From: Megasphaera sp. UBA5897 | GTDB lineage: Bacteria > Bacillota > Negativicutes > Veillonellales > Megasphaeraceae | Reading direction: 5' to 3' | Length of the DNA stretch: 8,658 bases | NCBI GenBank assembly: GCA_002431345.1 | Contig: DJEN01000024.1 | Span: 10,230-18,887 of the forward strand | Shown here: positions 1 to 6,609 of the stretch, piece after piece | Layout of the letters: every line of letters starts with the position of its first letter | How positions within the stretch are numbered: position 1 is the stretch's first letter | Notes under the pieces: model-generated | Told to the model about the DNA's origin: nothing | The model's database searches: none | What the model saw: only the letters and a program-made list of their open reading frames with translations | Program-made: the position numbers and the translations under genes

Positions 1-465
1 TCTGACGACGGCAGCAGTGCATCTGACAGTACAGGTGACAGCGGCAGCAGTGCAGACTATAGTTATCAGCCTGTCAGTGGCTCAGGGGCCTTTATTTGGC
101 CGGTCAATGGGGTCATTACGTCTCCTTACGGCTACCGCACGCACCCGATTTTTGGCACTACGATTTATCACAGCGGTATAGATATTGGCGTCGATTACGG
201 TACGCCTGTACACGCTGCTGACAGCGGTGTGGTCGTAGAAGCCGGCTGGATTAGCGGCTATGGCTATGCCGTTATTATCGACCATGGCAATGGCTTATCA
301 ACGTTATACGGTCACAATGAATCCTTAAATGTATCCGAAGGACAGTCTGTATCGCAGGGACAGGTTATTGCCTATGCAGGTTCTACCGGGAATTCGACAG
401 GCCCTCATGTCCACTTCGAAGTACGATCTAACGGGGACCCCGTAGATCCGTCAGCATATTTGTAA
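1..465 (+). CDS. M23 family (LytM-type) peptidoglycan endopeptidase, C-terminal part
   Basis: The frame is open from the left edge, so the start lies outside the window; 154 residues are visible. Visible residues 1-30 are a Ser/Asp/Gly-rich linker. Residues 31-154 are a complete M23 domain. The zinc and catalytic motifs are intact: HSGID (H57, D61) and HVHFE (H136, H138), with the usual IWPVNG and TSPYGYR entry motifs. Members of this family hydrolyse peptide cross-links in murein outside the cytoplasmic membrane. An intact site suggests a true hydrolase rather than an EnvC/NlpD-like degenerate activator. The following S41 protease gene starts 13 nt after the stop. In many Firmicutes an M23 or other murein hydrolase sits with ftsE-ftsX and a Ctp protease, so this may be the FtsEX-controlled hydrolase; that is inference because upstream genes are not visible. 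The missing N-terminus could hold a coiled coil or a signal peptide. Confidence 0.93.
   Translation, partial: SDDGSSASDSTGDSGSSADYSYQPVSGSGAFIWPVNGVITSPYGYRTHPIFGTTIYHSGIDIGVDYGTPVHAADSGVVVEAGWISGYGYAVIIDHGNGLSTLYGHNESLNVSEGQSVSQGQVIAYAGSTGNSTGPHVHFEVRSNGDPVDPSAYL
9..54 (+). repeat. 13-bp direct repeat in the Ser/Gly linker of the M23 gene
   Basis: The 13-mer CGGCAGCAGTGCA occurs at 9-21 and again at 42-54, exactly 33 bp (11 codons) apart and in the same frame, each copy encoding GSSA. It lies in the low-complexity linker just before the peptidase domain. The 33-bp spacing keeps the frame, so recombination between copies would change linker length without breaking the protein. Only two copies are visible; more may lie upstream of the window. 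Confidence 0.5.
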
Positions 466-478
466 GGCGGCGAATACG

Positions 479-1639
479 ATGAATAAGACAGCGAAAGGAA
501 AAGGAACTTCGTATCTGTGCCGGGCAGCCGCTTGGGCCGGTTCCGTATTGGCAGCAGCTGTATTGATTGTGATGGGCCTATCTTACTATTTTATGGGAGA
601 TTGGCTGGGATGGATGAAACTGTATCGGACTTTATATATTGTCGAAACACACTATGCCGATACAGTAGATAAAAAGACCTTGCTGGATGGTGCCATGAAA
701 GGGATTGTTTCTACGCTTGGCGATAAGCATTCTGTATACATGGCCGGAGACGAATTTCAAAACTTTCAAGAACAAATGAAAAGTTCCTATGCAGGTATTG
801 GTGTCTATATCGGCAGTACCGATGAAGGCGTATTAATCGCCGGAGTTATTGATGACAGCCCGGCTAGTGAAGCTGCGTTGAAACGGGGCGATATCATCAT
901 GGCTATTGATGGGACACCGACGACCGGCATGAAGCTGGAAGATGTATCACAAAAAATTCGCGGCCCCGTAAATACAGATGTAGTGCTGACAATCCGTGAA
1001 GACGGCGTGGACAAAGACGTAACGCTGACACGGCGGCAGATTCATATGAAGACGGTTATGGGCCAGATGGTCGAAGGCACGAATATTGGCTATATCCGCA
1101 TCGGCGTTTTTAGTGAAGATACAGGCAAAGAATTTACACAAGAATACCAGTCGCTGCGGGAACAAGGCATGGAAAAAATGATTCTTGACCTGCGAAATAA
1201 TCCGGGCGGGCTGGTAGACCAGGCAGTAGAAGTTGCCGGTAATTTTGTACCGCAGGGCAGCACGGTCGTTTCTTTTACCAGCAGTGACGGCAATACACAG
1301 ACGTACACTGCTTCGGGAACAGGCGATACGATTCCTATGGCTGTATTGATTAATGAAAACTCAGCCAGTGCGTCGGAAATTGTCGCCGGGGCCGTGCAGG
1401 ATTTGGCTTTAGGTAAGATTATCGGCGTACGCAGTTATGGCAAGGGCACTGTACAAGGTGTGTATGGCATTAGTGCAGACGATGCTGTCAAACTGACGGT
1501 TGCCAAGTATCATACGGCAAATGGCAGGGAAATTGACGGAGCTGGCATTGAACCGGATATTACGGTGCAGCTGCAGCCGAATGACACCGTAGACTATCAA
1601 CTGCAGAAAGCGATGGATGTGTTAAAAGAAGAAGGATAA
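479..1639 (+). CDS. ctpA: S41 family C-terminal processing protease (CtpA/CtpB-like), membrane-anchored, PDZ domain
   Basis: This 386-residue serine protease of the Ctp/Prc family acts outside the membrane on C-termini of exported proteins. Residues 1-16 are a basic cytoplasmic tail. Residues about 17-39 form a hydrophobic segment that reads as an uncleaved anchor. Residues about 103-186 are a PDZ domain (GIGVYI; SPASEAALKRGDII). Residues about 200-365 are the S41 core. The Ser-Lys-Gln triad can be assigned by motif: S297 in NSASASE, K322 and Q326 in YGKGTVQ, with the 25-residue Ser-Lys spacing seen in CtpB and Prc. LRNNPGG (239-244) is also typical. The protein ends soon after the catalytic core, without the extra C-terminal domain some relatives carry. 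The AAGGCGG at 464-470, eight nt before the ATG, supports the start and overlaps the M23 stop, so the two genes are probably co-transcribed. The family is certain; the letter A versus B in the gene name is not. Confidence 0.95.
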   Translation: MNKTAKGKGTSYLCRAAAWAGSVLAAAVLIVMGLSYYFMGDWLGWMKLYRTLYIVETHYADTVDKKTLLDGAMKGIVSTLGDKHSVYMAGDEFQNFQEQMKSSYAGIGVYIGSTDEGVLIAGVIDDSPASEAALKRGDIIMAIDGTPTTGMKLEDVSQKIRGPVNTDVVLTIREDGVDKDVTLTRRQIHMKTVMGQMVEGTNIGYIRIGVFSEDTGKEFTQEYQSLREQGMEKMILDLRNNPGGLVDQAVEVAGNFVPQGSTVVSFTSSDGNTQTYTASGTGDTIPMAVLINENSASASEIVAGAVQDLALGKIIGVRSYGKGTVQGVYGISADDAVKLTVAKYHTANGREIDGAGIEPDITVQLQPNDTVDYQLQKAMDVLKEEG

Positions 1640-1660
1640 GGCATCGTGCCCATCTTTTGG

Positions 1661-1708
1661 AAAATTTCTAAAAAATGTCTTTACAGATTTGCAATTTTGC
1701 TTTAAAAT
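1661..1708 (+). promoter_or_regulatory. Predicted sigma-A promoter of the obg operon, with AT-rich upstream element
   Basis: The -35 hexamer TTTACA (1680-1685) and the -10 hexamer TAAAAT (1703-1708) each differ from consensus at one base and are separated by exactly 17 bp. The stretch 1661-1676 just upstream is almost pure A/T and could act as an UP element. No extended -10 TG is present. The spacer contains a small inverted repeat (GCAA-TT-TTGC, 1691-1700). Transcription would start near 1715, giving a leader of about 140 nt before obg. This is the only convincing promoter seen in the window, and it sits in the only real intergenic gap. Confidence 0.7.
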
Positions 1709-1753
1709 TTTCTCAGTACCGTAATTACATATGCACGTAGGACAGATAGACAG

Positions 1754-1803
1754 GAGACATGGTATATGTATGCTGTGTCTCTTTCTGTATATATGGCAGC
1801 ATA
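1754..1803 (+). promoter_or_regulatory. Two mutually exclusive hairpins in the obg leader
   Basis: Hairpin A pairs 1754-1765 with 1770-1781 (12 pairs, three of them G-U) around the loop ATGT. It is followed by TTTCTGTAT, a weak U-rich tail. Hairpin B pairs 1769-1775 (TATGCTG) with 1797-1803 (CAGCATA), seven Watson-Crick pairs plus one wobble, around a loop of about 19 nt. The 3' arm of A contains almost all of the 5' arm of B, so both cannot form together. Hairpin A also buries a GGAGA sequence. The arrangement resembles a regulatory switch, but the stems are AU/GU-rich, and a role as attenuator or translation control is inference. Hairpin A could also be a weak terminator. Confidence 0.4.
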
Positions 1804-1804
1804 A
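1766..1804 (+). CDS. Possible 12-codon leader ORF upstream of obg
   Basis: The frame ATG at 1766 to TAA at 1802-1804 encodes MYAVSLSVYMAA. An AGGAG at 1752-1756 lies nine nt upstream, a good Shine-Dalgarno distance. The same AGGAG falls in the 5' arm of hairpin A, and the start codon occupies the loop of that hairpin. The stop codon lies in the 3' arm of hairpin B. This layout is what a translated leader controlling RNA folding would look like, but an ORF this short can occur by chance. No run of one regulatory codon, such as Pro codons, is visible. Confidence 0.25.
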   Translation: MYAVSLSVYMAA

Positions 1805-1858
1805 GCGGAGATTTCGTATATAAGCGCATGGGCGCATCTGATTTTTATGAGGTGAATT

Positions 1859-3133
1859 ATGTTTATAGACAGAGCAAGAATATTTGTACAATCAGGCCGC
1901 GGCGGCGACGGCATGAGCAGTTTCCGTCATGAAAAATTCGTCCCCAAGGGCGGGCCGAACGGCGGTGACGGCGGCCAAGGGGGCAACGTGGTTCTCGTAG
2001 CGGACCGCAATGTCAATACATTGGTGGATTTTCGTTTCCGCCGTTTGTTTAAAGCTAAACCAGGCGGCAAAGGCGAGGGAAGCAATAAATATGGCCGCAA
2101 TGCAGACGATTTACTAATTACCGTGCCGTTGGGGACAGTCGTCCGCGATGAAGAAACGGATACGGTCATTGCTGATTTGAGCCATGACGGCCAACAGGCT
2201 ATTGTAGCTAAAGGCGGCCGCGGTGGCCGCGGCAACTGGCATTTCCGTACCAGTGCCAACCGTACGCCGACCTTTGCCGAACGAGGAGAACCGGGAGAAG
2301 AACGGTGGCTGAAATTGGAATTGAAAGTCTTGGCAGATGTCGGGCTGTTAGGGTATCCCAGTGTCGGAAAATCCAGCATTTTACGGAAAGTATCTGCAGC
2401 ACAGCCGGAAGTAGCCGCCTATCATTTCACGACGCTGAATCCTATTTTAGGCGTCGTCAATTTAAGTGACCACCGCAGCTTTGTCATGGCAGATATTCCG
2501 GGATTGATTGACGGGGCCAGTGAAGGCGTAGGGCTGGGACATGATTTTCTGCGCCACATTGAACGAACTAAAATCTTGATTCATGTTTTGGACGTATCCG
2601 GTATGGAAGGCCGGGATCCTATTGAAGACTACGAAAAAATCAATGCGGAATTAAAGAAGTACAGCGATAAATTATCAAGAAAACAGCAGATTGTCGCTGC
2701 TAATAAAGTAGATGCCTTGGAAGAAGGCTCGGATAATTTAGAACGGCTGGAAGCCTATCTGACACAGCGCGGCGTAGAAGTATATCCTATCTGCGCATTA
2801 ACCGGCGAAGGAATGGATGCCTTGCTGGAACGGGTTTGGACACTGCTGGAAAACTACATCGAAGAACCGGAAGAAACGACGGAAGAAGTCGTGTATAAAG
2901 CAGAAGAAAAACCGGATTTTGAAGTCAAACGCGATGATGACGGAGCCTTCGTTATTACAGGACCGCGTATTGAAAATTTGGTAGCTATGACCAATTTTGA
3001 TGATGACCAGTCACTGCGCCGCTTCCAACGGATTTGGCGGTATATGGAACTGGATAAACTGCTGAAGGAACATGGCATTCAAGACGGAAATACCGTCCGC
3101 ATCTACGGTATGGAATTTGAATATCACGAATAA
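1859..3133 (+). CDS. obg: Obg family GTPase (ribosome assembly GTPase)
   Basis: This 424-residue essential GTPase binds the 50S subunit, acts in late large-subunit assembly and is linked to the stringent response and stress signalling. All three Obg domains are present. The Gly-rich N-terminal Obg fold covers 1-158. The G domain spans about 159-330, with G1 GYPSVGKSS (165-173), G2 FTTLNP (190-195), G3 DIPG (212-215), G4 NKVD (282-285) and a G5-like CAL (312-314). An OCT domain covers about 355-424. An acidic linker (335-352) joins the G and OCT domains. The length and C-terminal domain are those of Firmicutes Obg. GAGGTG (1849-1854), four nt before the ATG, sets the start. In many Firmicutes obg follows rplU-rpmA, but here it follows the S41 protease gene and has its own promoter. 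yhbY begins 11 nt downstream. Confidence 0.98.
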   Translation: MFIDRARIFVQSGRGGDGMSSFRHEKFVPKGGPNGGDGGQGGNVVLVADRNVNTLVDFRFRRLFKAKPGGKGEGSNKYGRNADDLLITVPLGTVVRDEETDTVIADLSHDGQQAIVAKGGRGGRGNWHFRTSANRTPTFAERGEPGEERWLKLELKVLADVGLLGYPSVGKSSILRKVSAAQPEVAAYHFTTLNPILGVVNLSDHRSFVMADIPGLIDGASEGVGLGHDFLRHIERTKILIHVLDVSGMEGRDPIEDYEKINAELKKYSDKLSRKQQIVAANKVDALEEGSDNLERLEAYLTQRGVEVYPICALTGEGMDALLERVWTLLENYIEEPEETTEEVVYKAEEKPDFEVKRDDDGAFVITGPRIENLVAMTNFDDDQSLRRFQRIWRYMELDKLLKEHGIQDGNTVRIYGMEFEYHE

Positions 3134-3144
3134 AAGGAGTCTGT

Positions 3145-3438
3145 ATGAATAACAAAGATAAAAAGAAATTAAAAGGGATGGCAAGCTTGATGCCGTCTGT
3201 AGTACAAATTGGCAAAGAGGGATTGAGCAATGCCGTAATTGATAGTGCGCGCGCTGCCATTACAGCTAGAGAACTGATTAAAGCCCATGTATTGAATAAT
3301 GCCAACTTGGATACCAAAGAAACGATGGAAGAATTGGCCGATATGCTGGGAGCTGAATTGATTCAGGTTATTGGCCATTATGGTGTTTTGTTTAAGAAAA
3401 AAGACAAGAAATCTCATTTTGATTTTATTACGATGTAA
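3145..3438 (+). CDS. yhbY: YhbY family RNA-binding protein (CRM domain)
   Basis: This 97-residue protein is a stand-alone CRM domain, the size usual for YhbY. It has the GxxG loop GKEG (23-26) used in RNA binding, the ARELIKAHVLNN core (41-52), and the final IGHYGVLF strand (76-83) followed by a lysine-rich tail (84-89). YhbY associates with pre-50S particles, and its place directly after obg fits a shared role in large-subunit assembly. AAAGGAG (3133-3139) overlaps the obg stop and lies five nt before the ATG, so the start is clear. proB begins 12 nt after the stop. Confidence 0.95.
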   Translation: MNNKDKKKLKGMASLMPSVVQIGKEGLSNAVIDSARAAITARELIKAHVLNNANLDTKETMEELADMLGAELIQVIGHYGVLFKKKDKKSHFDFITM

Positions 3439-3450
3439 GGTTGTGATGCT

Positions 3451-4581
3451 ATGACCATTATGCGGCCAGAATTAACACAAAAACGGCGTATTGTCGTAAA
3501 AGTCGGTTCGAGTACACTGACTCATGAATCAGGAAAATTAAATTACCACCGCATTGAGCGGCTGGTTATGGAAATTGCCGATTTGGCCAACCAAGGCAAA
3601 CAAATGGTATTGGTATCATCTGGTGCCGTCAGTGCCGGGCTGGGCCCGTTAGGTTTGGGACAGCGTCCAAAGACTATTCGGGAAAAACAGGCTGTCGCAG
3701 CTGTAGGGCAGGGCGTACTGCTGCACACGTATGAAAAGATGTTTCGTGAATACGGCCAGATTGTAGGACAAGTATTGCTGACAAGAATGGATGCGCAGAA
3801 CCGGAAAAATTTCATAAATTCCCGCAACACGCTGCTGACGATGCTGGATATGGGTATTCTGCCGATTATCAATGAAAACGATGTCGTTGCGATTGATGAG
3901 TTTAAAATCGGTGACAATGACACGTTGTCGGCGATGGTCAGCAGTATTATCGATGCTGATTTATTGGTACTGCTGTCTGATATTGATGGGTTGTATACAG
4001 CCAATCCGCAAACACATCCGGACGCCGCGCTGATTCCTAAAGTAACGGAAATCGACAAGCATTTTTATGATATAGCAGAAGGTGCGGGCTCTTCTATCGG
4101 CACGGGCGGTATGTATACCAAAATTCAGGCTGCGTCCATATCCACGTCTTCCGGTGTGGATATGGTCATTGCTTCCGGCAGTGAAGACGGCATTTTACGC
4201 CGAATCTGCCAAGGAGAAGAAATAGGGACTTGGTTTACGGCAAAAGACTCGAATCTGCATTCCAAAAAACGCTGGCTCTTGTCCGGCAGTAAATCACAGG
4301 GGACGATTGTCGTAGACGAAGGATGCCGCAATGCGTTAATAGAACATGGGTCCAGCCTGCTTCCCGTAGGAATTGTGCGGGTAGAAGGAATCTTCCACGA
4401 AGGAGACATTGTCCGCATTGTCTATGACGGCATCATCATTGCCAAGGGAATCGTGAATTATACGAGTGAACAAATCGCTGCGATAAAAAAACACAAAACA
4501 GATGACATTGCTGCCATTTTGGGACACGAAGGCGTGTATGAAGAAGTCATTCACCGGGACAACTTAGTCGTAATGCAGTAG
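3451..4581 (+). CDS. proB: Glutamate 5-kinase (gamma-glutamyl kinase) with PUA domain
   Basis: ProB phosphorylates L-glutamate with ATP to gamma-glutamyl phosphate, the first and normally proline-inhibited step of proline synthesis in the cytoplasm. It has 376 residues, full length for the two-domain form. The amino-acid-kinase domain (about 12-255) shows KVGSSTL (17-23), SSGAVSAG (56-63), NEND (141-144), LLSDIDGLYT (174-183) and GTGGMYTK (217-224). The C-terminal PUA domain spans about 277-356. The ATG at 3451 follows an AAGG (3437-3440) by ten nt; an in-frame ATG at 3460 is an alternative that would remove three residues. proA follows after 15 nt, so kinase and reductase are co-expressed, as expected because the intermediate is unstable. 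No proC is visible in the window. Confidence 0.97.
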   Translation: MTIMRPELTQKRRIVVKVGSSTLTHESGKLNYHRIERLVMEIADLANQGKQMVLVSSGAVSAGLGPLGLGQRPKTIREKQAVAAVGQGVLLHTYEKMFREYGQIVGQVLLTRMDAQNRKNFINSRNTLLTMLDMGILPIINENDVVAIDEFKIGDNDTLSAMVSSIIDADLLVLLSDIDGLYTANPQTHPDAALIPKVTEIDKHFYDIAEGAGSSIGTGGMYTKIQAASISTSSGVDMVIASGSEDGILRRICQGEEIGTWFTAKDSNLHSKKRWLLSGSKSQGTIVVDEGCRNALIEHGSSLLPVGIVRVEGIFHEGDIVRIVYDGIIIAKGIVNYTSEQIAAIKKHKTDDIAAILGHEGVYEEVIHRDNLVVMQ

Positions 4582-4596
4582 CGGGGAGGGATACCA

Positions 4597-5844
4597 ATGG
4601 AATCAGAAGTATGTATAAAGGCAAAAGCAGCCCATGAGGCATGCCGACAGCTGGCAAATGCCGCAGCGTCTGTTAAAAATGCCGCGTTAGCGTATATTGC
4701 AGATGAATTGGAAGGGCAATGTCAAACCATTATCACTGCCAACCAGGAAGATTTAAAGCGGGCCAAAGCAAACGGCATGAGCGAAGCAATGCTGGACAGG
4801 CTGGCATTGACAACAGACCGTATTGCCGATATGGCAAAAGGGGTGCGTCAGGTTATTTCCCTGCCAGATCCTGTCGGTACTTGTTTGGAAGATTGGACAC
4901 GTCCCAATGGACTCCATATCCAAAAAGTAACCGTTCCGTTAGGCGTCATTGCCATGATATATGAATCCAGACCAAACGTAACGGTCGATGCCGCAGCTTT
5001 GTGCATCAAATCCGGCAATGCCTGCGTACTGCGGGGCGGCAGTGAATCCATCCGTTCTAATATGGCGTTGGCAGCCGTTATCAAAAAAGGCCTGCAGAAA
5101 GCCGGTTTATCTCCGGATTTAGTGGCGCTGCTGGAAAATACAGACCGGGCATTAGTCAAAGAACTGCTGACACTGCGGCAGTATATTGATTTGGCTATTC
5201 CCCGCGGCGGTGCCGGTCTGATTCAGATGGTAGTACAGACCGCGACAGTACCCTGTATTGAAACCGGCAGCGGTATATGCCATGTGTATGTAGATGCTGA
5301 CGCTGATTTGGATATGGCTGTACGCATTATTGAAAATGCCAAAGTATCCCGGCCGTCTACGTGCAACGCTATGGAAACGCTGTTGGTTCACAAAAATGTC
5401 AGTCAGGCACTGCTGGCCAAGCTGGTGCCGGTCATGCAAAAAGATGCTGTAGAACTGCGTGGCGATCAGGCGGCATGCACCTATGAAACCGGTATGCAGA
5501 AAGCAACCGATACGGATTGGCAGACTGAATATAATGCGCTCATTTTATCGATTCGCACCGTATCTTCTGTAGAGGAAGCGATAGCGCATATCCGCCGTTA
5601 CAGCACGCATCATTCCGAAACGATTGTGACGGAAAATAAAGAAACTGCTGCTAAATTTTTACAGGAAGTCGATTCTGCTGCTGTCTATGTCAATGCATCC
5701 ACACGATTCACGGACGGATTTGAATTTGGCTTTGGCGCTGAAATTGGCATCAGCACGCAAAAGCTGCATGTTCGCGGTCCCATGGGGCTGACCGCATTGG
5801 TTTCCTATAAATATATCATTCACGGACAAGGGCAGATTCGCTGA
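4597..5844 (+). CDS. proA: Glutamate-5-semialdehyde dehydrogenase (gamma-glutamyl phosphate reductase)
   Basis: ProA reduces gamma-glutamyl phosphate with NADPH to glutamate-5-semialdehyde, which cyclises to the substrate of ProC. The protein has 415 residues, normal for the family, and belongs to the aldehyde dehydrogenase superfamily. Recognisable motifs are VPLGVIAMIYESRPNVT (113-129), the cofactor-region LRGGSE (145-150), IPRGG (201-205), the catalytic cysteine C256 in SRPSTCNAMETLL (251-263) and the C-terminal NASTRFTDGFEFGFGAEIG (366-384). A strong GGAGGG (4585-4590), six nt before the ATG, decides the start. The stop TGA shares its last base with the ATG of the next small ORF (TGATG), which points to translational coupling. 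Confidence 0.98.
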   Translation: MESEVCIKAKAAHEACRQLANAAASVKNAALAYIADELEGQCQTIITANQEDLKRAKANGMSEAMLDRLALTTDRIADMAKGVRQVISLPDPVGTCLEDWTRPNGLHIQKVTVPLGVIAMIYESRPNVTVDAAALCIKSGNACVLRGGSESIRSNMALAAVIKKGLQKAGLSPDLVALLENTDRALVKELLTLRQYIDLAIPRGGAGLIQMVVQTATVPCIETGSGICHVYVDADADLDMAVRIIENAKVSRPSTCNAMETLLVHKNVSQALLAKLVPVMQKDAVELRGDQAACTYETGMQKATDTDWQTEYNALILSIRTVSSVEEAIAHIRRYSTHHSETIVTENKETAAKFLQEVDSAAVYVNASTRFTDGFEFGFGAEIGISTQKLHVRGPMGLTALVSYKYIIHGQGQIR

Positions 5845-6005
5845 TGAAACGAATCATACGGGGATATATACAGACTCTTCGAAACTATGCAGCAGCACCT
5901 AAAACACAATATGAATATAAGCATTATGCCAGATTCTTGGTGTTTTATCTGCTGGCTGTCGGCATCGTATGGGGAGGAATCTATCTTTACTATGGAAATT
6001 ACTAG
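5844..6005 (+). CDS. Uncharacterised 53-aa single-pass membrane protein between proA and nadD
   Basis: I do not recognise this protein. The frame starts at an ATG overlapping the proA stop by one base (TGATG) and ends with TAG 14 bases inside nadD, so it exactly bridges a gap that would otherwise be an unexplained 147 nt. An AAGGG (5828-5832) lies 11 nt upstream. Residues 1-30 are basic and polar (K2, R3, R6, R13, K20, K26, R30). Residues about 31-50 are one strong hydrophobic helix rich in aromatic and small residues, and only three residues follow. By the positive-inside rule the N-terminus should be cytoplasmic. Ten of 53 residues are tyrosine, an unusual share. There is no lipobox or cleavable signal pattern. 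The perfect fit to both neighbours argues for a real gene, but no function can be read from it; it might serve only to couple translation of nadD to proA. Confidence 0.72.
   Translation: MKRIIRGYIQTLRNYAAAPKTQYEYKHYARFLVFYLLAVGIVWGGIYLYYGNY
5971..5978 (+). promoter_or_regulatory. Strong but distant Shine-Dalgarno sequence for nadD
   Basis: GGGGAGGA is the best Shine-Dalgarno match near the nadD start but ends 13 nt before the ATG at 5992, beyond the usual 5-9 nt. No ATG, GTG or TTG in the nadD frame lies closer. The site sits inside the codons for W43-G45 of the 53-aa ORF. Ribosomes finishing that ORF stop 14 bases past the nadD ATG, so re-initiation may matter more than spacing here. Confidence 0.5.
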
Positions 6006-6609
6006 ACTGGGGATTATGGGAGGCACATTCAATCCCATTCATTTGGGACATTTGATGATAGCCGAAGAAGCGAGACAGACGTTTCATTTGGATAAAGTCT
6101 TGTTCATTCCGTCTTATATTACACCCAATAAGCATGTAGCAGGCGCTACGGCAGAGCAGAGATTGACTATGGTGCGGCTGGCTATTGCAGATAACCCTCA
6201 TTTTGCAGTAAGTGATATGGAAATACGCCGCAAAGGCCGTTCCTACACCGTAGATACACTGCATTTTCTAAAAAAACTCTATGGGCCGTCTTATATTTTA
6301 TATTTTATTTCCGGCACGGATACGATTCAAGACTTGCCCAACTGGCATGAACCGGAAGAAATTTTATCGTTATGCCAGTTTGTTGGAGCGACACGGCCGG
6401 ACGGCAGCCAGTCTATTGGCAGTGTCATAGAGCATTTTGGAACATTGGGTAAACATATCTTAAAGTTAACCGTACCTACTATGGAAATATCTTCTACGGA
6501 ACTGCGGCACCGCATTGCAGCTGGTCAGTCTATCCGCTACATGATACCGCCGACAGTCGCAGAATATATCCGTAAAAATGGAGTATATCAATGTACAACG
6601 AAGCATTAA
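5992..6609 (+). CDS. nadD: Nicotinate-nucleotide adenylyltransferase
   Basis: NadD joins nicotinate mononucleotide and ATP to give deamido-NAD, the penultimate step of NAD synthesis. From the ATG at 5992 it has 205 residues, the usual length. It carries GGTFNPIHLGH (10-20) with the nucleotidyltransferase HxGH (H17-H20), ISGTD with D110, LPNW (115-118) and the C-terminal ISSTELR (166-172). An in-frame ATG at 5887 would add 35 residues of atypical sequence overlapping the 53-aa membrane protein; family proteins begin only a few residues before GGTFNP, so 5992 is preferred. The segment that in most family members reads PPHK is TPNK here (44-47), a mild departure. The gene overlaps the small ORF by 14 bp and yqeK by 19 bp, so coupled translation is likely. 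Confidence 0.96.
   Translation: MEITRLGIMGGTFNPIHLGHLMIAEEARQTFHLDKVLFIPSYITPNKHVAGATAEQRLTMVRLAIADNPHFAVSDMEIRRKGRSYTVDTLHFLKKLYGPSYILYFISGTDTIQDLPNWHEPEEILSLCQFVGATRPDGSQSIGSVIEHFGTLGKHILKLTVPTMEISSTELRHRIAAGQSIRYMIPPTVAEYIRKNGVYQCTTKH

Noticed and set aside
1640..1658. Possible terminator after ctpA (GGCA-TCG-TGCC followed by TTTT)
   Set aside because: The stem is only four base pairs with a three-nt loop, and the T run is four bases long and offset by four nt; it is too weak to call.
1824..1835. GCGC-ATGG-GCGC mini-hairpin just upstream of the obg ribosome binding site
   Set aside because: A four-bp stem that does not include the ribosome binding site; easily a chance occurrence.
1622..1914. 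Minus-strand ORFs of 89 and 70 codons spanning the ctpA-obg gap
   Set aside because: They read backwards through the promoter and leader, are rich in Cys/His/Ile as expected of random AT-rich translation, and no Shine-Dalgarno-like site or family motif was seen.
1927..2379. 150-codon minus-strand ORF inside obg
   Set aside because: It is the antisense shadow of the Gly-rich, GC-rich obg N-terminal region; its Pro/Ser-rich composition mirrors Gly codons and no motif is recognisable.
5887..5991. In-frame upstream extension of nadD (35 residues starting at the ATG at 5887)
   Set aside because: The added residues do not resemble NadD, the ATG lacks a good Shine-Dalgarno sequence, and the region is better explained by the 53-aa membrane ORF in another frame.
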